Assembly (NCBI RefSeq): GCF_035083965.1
Contig: NC_089732.1
Span: 9,749,424-9,813,423 of the forward strand
Origin: Branchiostoma lanceolatum
Taxonomy: Eukaryota > Chordata > Leptocardii > Amphioxiformes > Branchiostomatidae
Reading direction: 5' to 3'
DNA length: 64,000 nucleotides
Shown: one piece after another, positions 1 to 10,987 of the stretch
Layout: each line of letters starts with the position of its first letter
How positions within the stretch are numbered: the stretch's first letter is position 1
The notes under the pieces: generated by a model
Database searches by the model: none
What the model was told of the DNA's origin: nothing
Seen by the model: only the letters and a program-made list of their open reading frames with translations
Program-made: the position numbers and the translations under genes

Positions 1-262
1 TTTATGAAAAAGGTAGAGGTAAAGGTAGTCCCATAGCCTTTTTGGGAGCAGTAGGGGCAGTGGGTTGTTATCCACTCTGTGTAGGGCACGGTATTGGAAG
101 ACGGAGCCCATTCCTCTCCTTTCACCTTTCGCCTTTAAACTCCCCAACCAAAGTCATGTACCCATTTTTACACCAAGAGCACAACATCGGTGGCACATCA
201 GGAGATTGAAACCCAGGACCCATTGTTCTTGGCCAAACACCCTAACCGTTACGCCACCATGG
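1..262 (-). mobile_element. tRNA-derived SINE (antisense)
   Basis: Read on the minus strand, the element opens near 262 with a tRNA-like head. An A-box-like stretch (TGGCGTAACGGTTAGGG) lies at about 241-257 and a diverged B box (GGGTTTCAATC) at 204-214. A short stretch resembling the central domain of the SINEs at 38.6 and 63.5 kb follows, then an AC/CT-rich tail. It lies in the SPTLC1 intron before the first visible exon and runs off the left edge. The head carries changes not expected in a working tRNA gene, so I call it a SINE. Confidence 0.6.
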
Positions 263-385
263 GTCATTATTAAAGATAGGCTTAAGGATCATAGAAAAAT
301 TTGATGACTTCTCTACCCAGTGTTGGAGGGAAAGTTTTATTTCAATGTTGCTGATGTGTTTTGTTGAATACGGTTCTCCCTTCAG

Positions 386-475
386 GATCCCAAGAAGGCT
401 GCCGTCACCAGGAGGTTTGTGTTGGTGGAGGGGATCTACCTGAACTACGGAGACATTGTCCCCCTGCCAAAACTG
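386..475 (+). CDS. SPTLC1: SPTLC1 exon (first in window)
   Basis: Acceptor ...cttcag, donor gtcagt, phase 0 at both ends, 30 codons. Encodes the [11 protein letters not shown]...PLPKL block of the PLP-fold domain. Confidence 0.93.
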
Positions 476-3400
476 GTCAGTACTGCAGGCTTTGACCTTA
501 TGGCACATTTGTTATGCTGTTTCTGTTTGTTTGTCTGTGCCTTCATTTCATCTTTACAAAATTCTCGTCAGCCCTTGAGGACTACTTTCATAGAGTTCTT
601 GTAACCCCTGCCAAAAGGCTCTGGTTTCTTAGTTGTTTTTTGCTGTGTGTGAACAGGGAAGTGAAGATTTAGACCTAGATTTTCATTTTTGTTGTTGCCA
701 GTCCTTGGCCTAAAGAAAAGTGGACACATATTTGGTCCAGACTTTAGAATCTGTTTAAACATTACAACCCTTTTCTAGCAGCTTTTATGTGGACTGCACA
801 TTGCAAGCATGTAAATCGTATTCAGGAAATAATTCTACATCTACAAAGAAAAGCAATGTTTGTGTTCTCTTGTTCTAGGTTGAACTGAAATACAAATACA
901 AAGTCCGAATCTTTATCGAGGAGAGTGCGTCCTTCGGTGTGTTGGGGGACAACGGCAGGGGGGTCACAGAGCACTTCGGTGTTCCGGTGAGTTGGATTGT
1001 ATGTTGGTTTACTCGTTGATTATGTTCACAAGCCTAACAATTCAGCCCGATGGCTGAAACTAGGCTGCTTTTAGTAGCCTGGTGTCCAATCCTTTTATAG
1101 CTGCCAAGTCTCTTTTGCAAGCAGAGATAGGAGAGGACGAAAGAGATCTAGACTCAGTAGCTGTAATCGGATGGGATACTGTCTCAGATCAGGCTGTCTA
1201 CAGGGCCCGACCTTCCATCCAGGGACGGAAATTTTGCTTTTGGGACAGAAAAATTTTCACCCCATCCATCCAAAAAAGTCTGATCTTCATGATATGAAAT
1301 TGAGAAAAAATGTCTTATTGTAAGCTTTAAATGAAAGATTTAATGAGATTTAAGAACATGGTCTCCCAAACAATGAGTGGGACGGAAACAATAAGTACGC
1401 TAGAGACTTTATTTTTATTAGAAATAAACCATTGTGACACTTGTAAAAAACATAAGGAATCGTCACTCTTGTAACCATGTTCCTCCGCAGATAGAAGACA
1501 TAGACCTGATCAGTGCTAACATGGAGATGTCCCTGGCATCTATTGGTGGTTTCTGTTGTGGAGACTCCTTTGTTATCGACCATCAGGTAAGTTGCTTTTG
1601 TCTTCCGACCATCTGTCGGCACAATATGAAGCATTTAGCGCAAGTGGTAAATCAGTTGGCTAGAACAACAGCAAACACCTAGAAAATGACAAGAAATAAC
1701 TGTTGCCTGATTTATTTATTTCAACAACGCAGGAGGACTGGTTTCAGGTCAGTCAGAAAGCATTTTGATTGAAATATGTTTTCTGAATGCATGGCAGTTC
1801 CTGTGGAAGAGTCTATTCTTGCATAGGGGACACAAGCTCCATTTCGGACTGGAATGACTTCAATGGTTTAAACAAAGTATGTTTCCCCCAACCCCAGCGT
1901 CTGTCAGGACAGGGCTACTGTTTCTCAGCCTCTCTCCCCCCCATGCTGTCAGTGGCAGCTTCCGAGGCTCTCCTGATCATGGAAGAGAAACCTGGTAAGG
2001 TCTAATATTGTTTAGGGGGGGAAGGTTGTACATGTATCTAATAATGGTTATCAACAAGTGAAATAATCTCAGTAAAACACATCAACTTGACAGGCATACT
2101 GTTGCAGCTAGTTACTGTTGCTCCATGCCTTATTTCAAATGTTGTTTGACCATACTTAATGATGCAAGGTTGGTAGCACTGAAACTTGCTGTCTGTATGT
2201 TATTACTAACAGTATTTAAGATATGCTTTAAAAGGCACAAACTGCTAAGGTTGCTTCCCAGATCAAATGGTACAAAATTGTAAGAGAAATTCCCTAACTG
2301 TAATTCAGGTAGTGTACAATATTCAAACAACATTTTTCACTGCTCTTCAGGTATCTTTGAGGAGCTGAGGACAAGATGCAAGTGGCTGCATGCTAAATTG
2401 TCAAGGTAAGACACACACAAGTTTCTTCTGTAAAAAAAATTCTTCTGATCAGGGCTGTCTCCAGGTTTGATTTCTTTCCATCGCACTCATTGTTTGGGAG
2501 TCCATGTTCTTGAATTTTCTTGTTTAATGTGTCATTTGTAAGCTTACAAAAATATATTTTCATCAATTTCATGTCATGAACTTCAGATTTTTTGGGATGA
2601 ATGAGGTAAAAATGTTATCCATCCCAAGAATTTCTGTCCCGGGACAGAAGGACAAGTTCTAGAGACAGCCCTGATGTTGATTGTCATTTGACCGTAATTT
2701 TCCTCCTTCCATTTCAATAGAATGTTTTTGTGAAGTTTCAAGTATACTCTCCACATTACATCTGCCCGTTTACCTTTTTATTGTCTCTGCCCTTTGGCCT
2801 TTTTATTTTTTTCTGCCCTTTGACCTGTTGTGTGCTGTTTGTACAGTATTCCAGGACTGAAAGTATGTGGAGAGCCCATATCCCCCATCATGCACCTGCA
2901 GCTGGCAGCACCGTCTAGTCGTACCGAGGACACAACAAAGCTGGAGACTATCTGCAATGAGGTAAGGAAATTAAAGTGGGGATAGTATCAGCAATGACTC
3001 AGGATAATGTGGGAATATAATTTGCCCCAAAAAATAATTACTGGTGGCAAGTTGTGGTTAGGGTTGTTGACATAAAATCCAAAGGTTCTGGGTTCGAACC
3101 CCTAGCAGGCCTCAATGTTGTGCTCTTGAGAAAGGCACATTACACCAATTTCTCCACTCAACTCTGGTGAAAATGAGAACCTAGCTTTGGCTAGGGATTT
3201 AGGAACATCCTCGTGGGTGGGGTGCCCCATGTTTTAGGAGAGGCACACCTTGAGCATGTTATAAATCCTACCACAATATATCAAAAAGAGTAGGTGTGAT
3301 TAGATGAAACCTTAAAGTCTGGTCTTATGCAGCTTGTACTTTCTGTCCAAAATTGGTGTGTTATGCTGAATTGCAATTTAACAGTTATGTGCAACAAACA

Positions 3401-4058
3401 AGATGATGTCATATAATGAAGATATATATCCTTCCAGTGTATGAATCAGGGCGTGGCTCTGACTGTGGCACGCTTCCTGGAGAAGGAGGAACACCTGGTG
3501 CCGCCTCCCAGGTAAGACGTCTTCTCTGTTCAAATATTTTATCTATTACACTTATTTTAACCTTTAGCACTCTGAAGTAGCTGTTTGGCACCCAATTCTC
3601 TGTTGGTTACAGAGCTAGGCAGCAGGGAGAGGGTCAAGTATCTCTATTTCTATTTTAAGATTTGCATGTCTAGATATTGATCCATTATGCTATTTGTATT
3701 GTTAACTGTCATATTTTGTAATGTTACAACATCAATTCAGCTCTCTGGCTAGAACTGTGGTGATATGATGTACTGCTACCTCTACATTTACTACAGGCTT
3801 TTATGTTTCCATCTGAATGTGAAAACCAAATAACTGTTTTTTCTACTCAAATTCTACTGCTTCTTTGATTTCTTCTTCAAAGGATCCAGCATTCAGTTAT
3901 TGGAGCCACCTGATCTAGTCACATTTAAAGCTTGATAAAGTTTTTCATGCCTATTTTCCTCCCCCAGCATTCGAGTAGCTGTGAATGTAGAGCTGACAGA
4001 AGACGACATCGATCACGCAACCTCCATCATCGCAAATGTGGCCAAGACAGTTTTATAA
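386..4058 (+). CDS. SPTLC1: Serine palmitoyltransferase long-chain base subunit 1, 3' part (8 exons)
   Basis: SPTLC1 pairs with SPTLC2/3 in the endoplasmic reticulum to condense serine with palmitoyl-CoA, the first step of sphingolipid synthesis. Coding exons are 386-475, 879-986, 1491-1586, 1898-1994, 2351-2405, 2847-2961, 3438-3511 and 3968-4058 (TAA at 4056-4058). All introns are GT-AG and the phases agree; 726 nt give 241 residues plus stop, about the C-terminal half of the family's usual ~470. Recognisable blocks are [47 protein letters not shown] and [15 protein letters not shown]. Where catalytic SPTLC2 carries the PLP lysine, this protein has no lysine ([11 protein letters not shown]), as expected for the non-catalytic SPTLC1 subunit. 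The N-terminal membrane segment and first exons lie left of the window. No frameshift or premature stop is seen. Confidence 0.96.
879..986 (+). CDS. SPTLC1: SPTLC1 exon
   Basis: Acceptor gttctag, donor gtgagt, 36 codons, phase 0. Encodes [16 protein letters not shown] and the following [11 protein letters not shown] motif. Confidence 0.94.
1191..1395 (-). mobile_element. Short TIR element, family CAGGGCTGTCTC (copy 1)
   Basis: In the SPTLC1 intron 986-1491. Reverse-complemented, it aligns with the elements at 2451-2673 and 61604-62038. Shared segments include CACTCATTGTTTGGGAG and the run of CTGTCCC/CCGTCCC boxes near the end. Its outer inverted repeats are diverged. Confidence 0.55.
1491..1586 (+). 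CDS. SPTLC1: SPTLC1 exon
   Basis: Acceptor cctccgcag, donor gtaagt, 32 codons, phase 0. Encodes [20 protein letters not shown], the region that carries the catalytic lysine in SPTLC2 but not here. Confidence 0.95.
1898..1994 (+). CDS. SPTLC1: SPTLC1 exon
   Basis: Acceptor aaccccag, donor gtaagg; starts phase 0, ends phase 1. Encodes [17 protein letters not shown]. Confidence 0.94.
2351..2405 (+). CDS. SPTLC1: SPTLC1 exon
   Basis: Acceptor ctcttcag, donor gtaaga; 55 nt, phase 1 to phase 2. Encodes [17 protein letters not shown]. Confidence 0.9.
2451..2673 (+). mobile_element. Short TIR element, family CAGGGCTGTCTC (copy 2)
   Basis: Opens with CAGGGCTGTCTCCAGG and closes with TAGAGACAGCCCTG, a clear terminal inverted repeat over about 220 bp. 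It sits in the SPTLC1 intron 2405-2847. There is no coding capacity, so it is a non-autonomous DNA transposon. I could not define a convincing target duplication. Confidence 0.65.
2847..2961 (+). CDS. SPTLC1: SPTLC1 exon
   Basis: Acceptor tttgtacag, donor gtaagg; 115 nt, phase 2 to phase 0. Encodes [19 protein letters not shown]. Confidence 0.92.
3043..3365 (+). mobile_element. tRNA-derived SINE
   Basis: The A-box-like stretch TGGCAAGTTGTGGTTAGGG is at 3045-3063 and an exact B box GGTTCGAACCC at 3091-3101. A central domain shared with the SINE at 63.5 kb follows (GTGCTCTTGAGAAAGGCA). Its 3' part (CTTATGCAGCTTGT) recurs at about 19640. It lies in the SPTLC1 intron 2961-3438. Confidence 0.65.
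3438..3511 (+). CDS. SPTLC1: SPTLC1 exon
   Basis: Acceptor ccttccag, donor gtaaga; 74 nt. Encodes [18 protein letters not shown], matching the family's CMNRS...YLEKEE stretch. Confidence 0.93.
3553..3642 (+). repeat. Short dispersed repeat (GTTTGGCACCCA), copy 1
   Basis: TTAACCTTTAGCAC, GTTTGGCACCCA and GCAGGGAG occur here in the same order and spacing as at 62808-62885. I see no terminal repeats. It lies in the last SPTLC1 intron. Confidence 0.45.
3968..4058 (+). CDS. SPTLC1: SPTLC1 terminal exon
   Basis: Acceptor cccccag. Encodes [17 protein letters not shown] and the end of the protein, with TAA at 4056-4058. Confidence 0.93.
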
Positions 4059-5860
4059 GTTAACACTAGAACGTCACTACATGTATATCCAAATTTACTA
4101 AACAGAATTAATGACTGTAGATGTTTGTTGTAGGCTTTGTGCCTCAACAGGCTTCATGTCAGTAGATGTCATTTTGCAGTAGACCTAGGAACTGCATAGT
4201 GAAAATAGCATACAAACATATAGATACTAGACTCCGGGTGTTTGCCAGTGACTTGATGACCCATCTTTTCGATGGGTAATTTCTGACTTAGTAACTTAGT
4301 TAGATTTCTCTAGCATATCATATTAGGATTTTGTTGAAACATGTTAAAATAGGAAAATATTTCGGTATTTAAGTTTTTGGTGAAATATTTAGACTCTTTC
4401 CTTTTCTATAAATGATAAGGGCTCAAAATCATTTCTCACTACAAACTTGCTGACGAAGTATAACTTCAATCTGTTTTGAAGATTACTGTCTTTATTGAAT
4501 GTTTGTCTTATGCAAAGTACAATATTTGAGGGATTGTTACACTTCTGCACTTTTTATGTACACTAATTTTGACAAATGCTCTTCCATTTAAGAGGGTTGC
4601 TACTCATCTACACAATGCATTTGTATTGTCAGTAGGGTTAATGTACAAAAGCCACTATACCTATTGTCACACTTAAAGACACTAGAGTTAACCCAAAATA
4701 ACTTTTATCTTAAACATACATACATGTGTATGTTGAAATATTGTCAGTTGCAACTAGGTAGATGTTACAGGGATATAAATACATGTATAATTTTGTTATA
4801 ATTTTGGTGAATTGCAAAGCTAGTAAAAAGTGTTTGTAAATTGGCAGCACGAATTAGATGTGTTTCTGTGAACATTTGTTTTCTCTTTATAGAATAGTAT
4901 TTTTATTTCATTGAGGTGTTTGATATGGGACCAAGTTAAAGAAATAATGACTGTATGTTAGGCCAAGTTTTTGTTATTGTTTGCGTTATTGTTTACTAAA
5001 CCTGAAGGGTTAGCAGTCTTTTGGTCTCGTATTTCTATGTACGTAAGAACTACTTAACTAGACTAGTTATTGAAATATCTGCAAGTGCCTTACCATAAAA
5101 CAAATTGATACAAACACATATTTGAGGAAAGTCATTTAATTTTTAAAACAAATAGCAAATGCTGTACTACATAATGTAGTATGTTGCTAATATATAAGGA
5201 ATCTCATGTTGAATTAGATCAGAAAAATTCTGTTTTAGGAATGAAACCAAGGATCTAGACCACAAGTCTCATTTGAATATGCATAAAAGCCTGGATAAGT
5301 ATGGTCCATTCTGTGGCAAAGTAACCTACATTGTATTTCAGAAGTTTTGCAACATGCACATTTTTACTCATCTTTTGTAGTATAGGCATCAGAGTGAATG
5401 TGCTTGCAAATATCATCCATGAAAAGTTGATGTGGCCTCATATAGTATTAAGAAGATTAGTGTTGAGACTTTTCTGTATGTACATCGTACAGTACACGTC
5501 ACCTTTACATTGTGTTTGTGGTATTGGCTTAAGTGTTTTTTCACTGGTCTAACATGTAAATATTAGGTAACGTTATAGTCTGTTCAAGGTGCATCTTATT
5601 GTTGGTCATTTTGCATGCCTTATCTCCAAGCAGATGCAGTTGTGTGTGTTTTCTCTTGGTACATCTTTCATGTGGTGCATTTTTACATTGTAGTGATTGT
5701 ACACCTTGCCACCACTGTATTTCCAGTTCTGATTAGAGCTATTCCATGGAATAAAAATGGGTGCAAGATACCAGACATTTTCTTCTCTTTCACATTCCGT
5801 GCAGAAGACATATTTGAGGTTCCAAATACATTTTTAAAATAAACCAGATTACTCATACAT
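4059..5860 (+). other. SPTLC1: SPTLC1 3'UTR (probable extent)
   Basis: AT-rich sequence without a convincing coding exon follows the SPTLC1 stop. AATAAA hexamers occur at 5750-5755 and 5838-5843, giving a 3'UTR of about 1.7-1.8 kb if used. Earlier cleavage is possible. The convergent orphan gene ends at 5966, about 120 bp beyond. Confidence 0.5.
5838..5843 (+). promoter_or_regulatory. SPTLC1: Candidate polyadenylation signal of SPTLC1
   Basis: Canonical AATAAA on the + strand; the last such hexamer before the convergent gene. A second candidate lies at 5750-5755. Confidence 0.35.
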
Positions 5861-5965
5861 TGCTCAAATTCTGCATGTGCATAGAACATGTAACAAGGGT
5901 TACAAAACAGTTCAAATTCATCATCATAGCATAGTCAGGAGTCATCAGGAGTCGTTATTTTTCAA

Positions 5966-6702
5966 CTATTTTTTTGCTATTTTCGCTGAAACTTTCTCTT
6001 CAGCAAGTTCAGCTTGTAGCATCCTCTTCTCTGCTTGCGTCTTCCGTAACAGTCTCTTCACAACTTTCTTTGAGTTTGAAGGTCTCTTCTGTGTAATTTG
6101 GGGTGTCTTTGCCTTTAGGCATCTCCTGGGGCAGACATACCTTTCTTCCAACAGCTGTTCCACATCCCTGTAGACATTGCCATTGTGTATCAGCAACTTG
6201 CACCTTCCCAGCTCTGCCCTTCTATCATGAAGGGTTTCCACAGACTTCCTGAGTGATGTTGAATACACTTGTTTCTCCCCAAGGTTCTGGAACCATTTTG
6301 AGAAAGTTTCCCATGTACTGCCTGTTGCCACTCTGAATGCACGCAGCTCCAATACAATCCTGTTTGTAAGTACAGGGATGGTGGAAAGACTTGCGTTGCC
6401 ATCTAAAACACTCCTGTTGATGCCATGTTTGTTGCACGTTTCTCCGACATACTCTTTGTCCTTGATCTGAAGACATGGGAGAATCATGTCCCAGACAGCT
6501 TCATCCTTCTCGGCCCTTTTGGAATATGTCAGCATCTGCCTCTTGATTTGAAAACAAGTCAGCTGCAACCTGTCTTTTAATCTGGGGTCAATACAGGTCA
6601 AGACGGCTGGCAGCTTTCTTGACATCGTGAACTCTGCATTTTCAATGTAGTTGATAATGTCCCTCACAACACGGACACTCAGGTTGCAAGAATGCAAGTT
6701 AT
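5966..6702 (-). CDS. Orphan gene exon 2 (terminal)
   Basis: Acceptor ...gtttcag before 6702 and TAG at 5966-5968. 737 nt of open frame, including most of the protein. The open frame continues upstream to 6835, but that part is intron and MITE sequence. Confidence 0.65.
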
Positions 6703-7747
6703 CTGAAACAATATGTAGACAATATGAAGACAAAAATATCGAAGAATCATAAACTTCTATCTCTATATATATACCGTATTGTCTCGAATAAAGTACGCAC
6801 TTTTTAAACATTTCAAAATTCAAAAGGCACCACAAATTATTGCTAAAGTCAGGGTGCGTACTTTATTTGAGGTTTTTGCCAGGACAAATTGGAAAAGGAC
6901 CTCAAACTCAAACCCTCGCTTAATCAAACCAGGAACCCAGCTGGGGTGAAACAATACATGGCTCAATACCTGCCAATTTGTAACTTGTCGTAGGCAATCC
7001 TTAAGTTTGTTGAGACGATGCTGGCAGAGTAAACAAGAGAATCTTTTATGAATCTAAGGAATGGTATTATGTAGAAGTCCTTGATATAAGAAAAATGACC
7101 TGGAGATAATAGAAGGAACACTATAAATTTGAATTCATCCTGTTCAAAATGTGTTCAAGATCAGTGGAGAAGGGGTGTGTACTTTATTTGGGGTTTTTGA
7201 CTTTACGTTTCAGTTTTGCAAATTTATCTAGAAGAAGCCCCAAAGCAGGGGTACGTACTTTAATTGGGGTGCGTACTTTAATCGAGAAAATACGGTAGTG
7301 CGTGTGTTAACATTATAAAGAGTCAATTCTACTTTCAACATTGTGGGCAACAGAACACTCTTTGCTCCACTTCCACTATAAGAAACAGAGCGTCAATGCA
7401 GCAACATCACAAATCCAACGATATTATGTTCTGCATATTTTGCCCTATTATCAAGGGTTGAAATTAATCAATACCTGTGTGTCAAGTTGTATCAATACTA
7501 TGTAAACACAAGCATTTTTTATTCACTGCCCCCCTCCCCAGATACATTCGAATTTTTTTAACATTCATTTGTATTCGTTTTGAATTGTATATCAAATCAT
7601 TCAAAACTCTTCTCTATACACTCTGAGGAAGGTAATGTAAATGTTGTATTGCAGAAACTTACCGGGAATCTTTTCCTCCTCCACAAGCAATTTAAGTTTG
7701 TCAGGAGAAAATGTCTGTGTTACGCGCCGATTTGAGGCACAAGACAT
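5966..7747 (-). CDS. Orphan two-exon gene, 273 aa, function unknown
   Basis: Exon 1 is 7747-7663 (ATG at 7747-7745; context gcgaccATG). It ends phase 1 at a strong GTAAGT donor. Exon 2 is 6702-5966, with acceptor tgtttcag and TAG at 5966-5968. The join gives 822 nt, 273 residues. I do not recognise the family. The protein starts MSCASNRRVTQTFSPDKLKL, has a mixed hydrophilic middle with scattered cysteines (LTCIDPRL, ILPCLQIK, GETCNKHG), a WETFSKWFQNLG segment, and a lysine-rich, probably helical C-terminus (VVKRLLRKTQAEKRMLQ). No signal peptide or membrane segment is visible. A 104-bp copy of its start-codon exon lies inverted at 12912-13015. It could be a lineage-specific gene or one carried by a mobile element; I saw no transposase signature. 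Confidence 0.62.
6772..7297 (+). mobile_element. Non-autonomous DNA transposon with ~30-bp TIRs
   Basis: Left end TACCGTATTGTCTCGAATAA and right end (reverse complement) TACCGTATTTTCTCGATTAA. Both continue into AAGTACGCAC. The phrase GCGTACTTTA and variants recur inside. No coding capacity. It lies wholly in the orphan gene's intron and supplies the false N-terminus of the long open frame there. A TA target duplication is likely. Confidence 0.75.
7663..7747 (-). CDS. Orphan gene exon 1 (start)
   Basis: 85 coding nt from the ATG to a GTAAGT donor. Phase 1 matches exon 2. It overlaps the left arm of the inverted repeat (7719-7822). Confidence 0.6.
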
Positions 7748-7822
7748 GGTCGCGTAAAAACTCAATAGATCTCGCACGAAAGGCCAAATCATGCATATAA
7801 ATGTGTCCCCGTAATGTCAAGA
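7719..7822 (-). repeat. Left arm of 104-bp inverted repeat
   Basis: Reverse complement of 12912-13015 with about five mismatches in 104 positions by eye. It includes the orphan gene's ATG and upstream leader. The arms enclose about 5.1 kb of satellite-rich DNA. Confidence 0.85.
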
Positions 7823-8110
7823 AGCTGTCCAAGGTCCTGCGATACACTTGGAGATCCAAATATAATTTTCGAACGAGACTTGCACACTCAAAGTTGGCCC
7901 CAAATGAGCCTTCTTGTGTTAAATTCTGTCGTAGATTTCGCACTGCATGGGGGTTTCCGTGCTACCGTTTCAGCATTATCAGGCGTAATTTACTTCCGGG
8001 TCGTAGCAGAAGGGCTTGCGGCCGAACGCGGAAGTGTGGTCAATCTTCACGTTCTATCCAGAGATATGTTAGAATACTTTTCTTATTTTATAATTTGTCA
8101 TGCAGTGCAA
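7823..8110. other. Upstream region of the orphan gene, no clear gene
   Basis: Mixed sequence containing open frames in two phases but no domain I recognise. It probably includes the orphan gene's promoter. A short GGGGGTTTC similarity to the region inside the right arm is too weak to use. Confidence 0.3.
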
Positions 8111-8115
8111 ATTAA

Positions 8116-8335
8116 CCGGCTCCTTACTGATCCTTACTGGGCGCCCAGTACGAAACAGACGACACCTACCGGGCATACGTCACCAAAAGTGTCTGTGCTC
8201 GCTGCGGTAAGCTAATTTGTATATGCTCAGAAGCAGTTGAGACATACTAAGAGGGCTGAGTTCCGGGAAAAGTTGGAGAAGCCCAAAGAAGACGGTGGCT
8301 TCGGCACTCTGGAGGCAACCTTCATGAAAACAGGC
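8116..8335 (+). pseudogene. Coding-like fragment, broken
   Basis: One frame reads SLLGAQYETDDTYRAYVTKS then VCARCGK, immediately followed by a GTAAGC donor-like site. About 25 bp on, a second frame reads KRAEFREKLEKPKEDGG then FGTLEATFMKTGP before the satellite begins. The codon choice looks coding, but the frames do not join, the gap is too short for an intron, and no start is present. It may be a captured or decayed exon. I cannot name the source. Confidence 0.3.
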
Positions 8336-10640
8336 CCAATTCTAAAATGAAAGGATTTTCCGTTTGACGTCCGTGCCTATATAGGTGTACACACGCCCTT
8401 GCCGGAAAGCAAGGTTGAAATTGGGTCTATGGAATGACCCAATTCTAAAATGAAAACTTTTACGTTTGACGCCCGTGCCTATATGGGTGTAGACACGACC
8501 TTGAGAAGCCAAGGTTGACATTGGGTCAATGGAATGACCCAATTCTAAAATGAAAACTTTTCCATTTGACGCCCATGCCTATATGGCTGTACACACGCCC
8601 TTGAGAATGCAAGGTTGACATTGGGTCAATGGAATGACCCAATTCTAAAATCAAAACTTTTCCGTCTTACGTCCGTGCCTATATGAGTGTACGCACGCCC
8701 TTGAGAAGGCAATGTTGACATTGGGTCAATGAAATGACCCAATTCAAAAAAAGGAAAACTTTTCCGTTTGACGTCCGTGCCTATATGGGTGTACACACGC
8801 CCTTGAAAAGGCAAGGTTGACATTGGGTCAATGGAATGACCCAATTCTATAATGAAAACTTTTCCGTCCTACGTCCGTGCCTATGTTGGTGTACACACGC
8901 CCTTGAGAGGGCAAGGTTAAATTGGGTCAATAGAATGACCCAATTCTAAAATGAAAACATTCCGTTTGACGTCCGTACCTATATGGGTGTACACACTACA
9001 TTGAGAAGCCAAAGTTGAAATTGGGTCCATGGAATAACCCGTTTCTAAAATCAAAGATTTTTCTGTCCTACGCCGTGCTTATGTTGGTGTACACACGCCC
9101 TTGAGAAGCCAAGTTTGAAATTGGATCAATGGAATGACCCAATTCTAAAATGAAGTACTTCTCCGTTTGACGTCCGTGTCTATATGGGTGTACACACGCC
9201 CTTGACAAGCCAAGGTTGAAATTGGGTCAATGGAATGACCCAATGCTAAAATAAAAACAGTTCCCGATTGACGTCCGTGCCTATATGGGTGTACACACGC
9301 CCTTGAGAAGACAAGGTTGAAATTGGGTCAATGGAATGACCCAATTCTAAAATGAAGTACTTTTCCGTTTGACGTCCGTGTCTATATGGGTGTACACACG
9401 CCCCTGAGAAGCCAAGGTTGAAATTGGGTCAATGGAATGACCCAATTCTATAATAAAAACTTTTCCGTTCGACGTCTGTGCCTATATTGGTGTACACACG
9501 GCCTTGAAAAGGCAAGGTTGACATTGGGTCAATGGAATGACCCAAAATTCTATAATGAAAACTTTTTCCGTTCGACGTCTGTGCCTATATGGGTGTACAC
9601 ACGGCCTTGAAAAGGCAAGGTTGACATTGGGTCAATGGAATGACCCAATATTCTATAATGAAAACTTTTTCCGTTCGACGTCCGTGCCTATATGAGTGTA
9701 CACACGCCCTTGAAAAGGCAAGGTTGAAATTGGGTCAATGGAATGACCCAAAATTCTATAATGAAAACTTTTCCGTCCTACGTCCGTGCCTATGTTGGTG
9801 TACACACGCCCTTGAGAGGGCAAGGTTGAAATTGGGTCAATGAAATGACCCAATTCTAAAATGAAAACATTCCGTTTGACGTCCGTACCTATATGGGTGT
9901 ACACACGACATTGAGAAGCCAAAGTTGAAATTGGGTCTATGGAATTACCCAATTCTATAATCAAAGACTTTTCTGTCCTACGCCGTGCCTATGTTGGTGT
10001 ACACACGCCCTTGAGAAGCCAAGGTTGACATTGGGTCAATGGAATGACCCAATTCTATAATCAAAGACTTTTCCGTCCTACGTCCGTGCCTATGTTGGTG
10101 TACACACGCCCTTGAGAATGCAAGGTTGAAATTGAGTCAATGGAATGACCCAACTCTAAAACTTAAACTTTTCCGTCCTACGTCCGTGCCTATATGAGTG
10201 TACACACGCCCTTGAGAAGCCAAGGTTGACATTGGGTCAATGGAATGACCCAATTCTAAAATGAAAACTTTTCCGTTTGACGTCCGTACCTATGTTGGTG
10301 TACACACGCCATTGAGAAGGCAAGGTTGACATTGGGTCAATGGAATGACCCAATTCTATAATAAAAACTTTTCCGTCCTACGTCCGTGCCTATGTTGGTG
10401 TACACACGCCCTTGAGAGGGCAAGGTTGAAATTAATAAAAGACTTTCCGTTTGACGTCCGTGCCTATATGGGTGTACACACGCCCTTGAGAAGCCAAGGT
10501 TGACATTGGGTCAATGGAATGACCCAATTCTTAAATAAAAGACTTTCCGTTTGACGTCCGTGCTTATATTGGTGTAGACACGCCCTTGAGAAGGCAATGT
10601 TGAAATTGGGTCAATGGAATGACCCAATTCTAAAATGAAA
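8333..10640 (+). repeat. ~100-bp hairpin satellite, forward block
   Basis: About 23 tandem units of roughly 100 bp. A typical unit reads GACCCAATTCTAAAATGAAA, then a TTTTCCGT box, GACGTCCGTGCCTATA, GGTGTACACACGCC, CCAAGGTTGA and ATTGGGTCAATGGA. Adjacent units meet at a near-palindrome, ATTGGGTCA / TGACCCAAT with a ~6-nt loop, so each unit junction can form a hairpin. One unit near 10430 is truncated. Open frames across it are repeat artefacts. Confidence 0.95.
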
Positions 10641-10987
10641 ACTTTTCCGTCCTACGTCCGTGCCTGTAGGGGTATGAACACGCCCTTTACAACTGTAGAA
10701 TGCAAGGTTGAAATTGGACCAGTATATGTAGAAACAATCCCTTAAGAGTGCAAAGTTGAAACCGCTTCAAAGGATCGCCACAGTTCGGACATAAAAGAAT
10801 TGTCCGTCCTAAGAAGTGGGTGTATAACCAACGAGGCATATGATAAAAAAAGTCAATCTTCCCCCACGACCTCTGCTTGGAAAGTAGGTTATATGGGTAT
10901 AAATTACACAAAAGCCATTAAGAGTGCAAAAAACATTCCGTCCTTATAGTGTACGACCGTAAGTTCCTAACAATGAAAACTCACACG
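10641..10987 (+). repeat. Diverged satellite units
   Basis: Recognisable but decayed pieces of the unit continue (ACGCCCTTTACAACTG, GCAAGGTTGAAATTGG, TTGTCCGTCCTA) with lost spacing. No other feature seen. Confidence 0.6.

Noticed and set aside
3043..3110. tRNA gene on the strength of an exact B box GGTTCGAACCC
   Set aside because: No cloverleaf can be closed around it, and the sequence continues into the SINE core and 3' end shared with other copies.
5966..6835. 289-aa single open frame as the full orphan protein
   Set aside because: Its first part runs through intron and the end of a MITE. An acceptor at 6702 joined to exon 1 (7663) gives a better start and a phase match.
8342..9964. Open frames on both strands repeating peptides such as GHSIDPMSTLPSQGRVYTHI
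   Set aside because: They are translations of the ~100-bp satellite, which lacks stops in some frames. No start context, splice sites or conserved protein.
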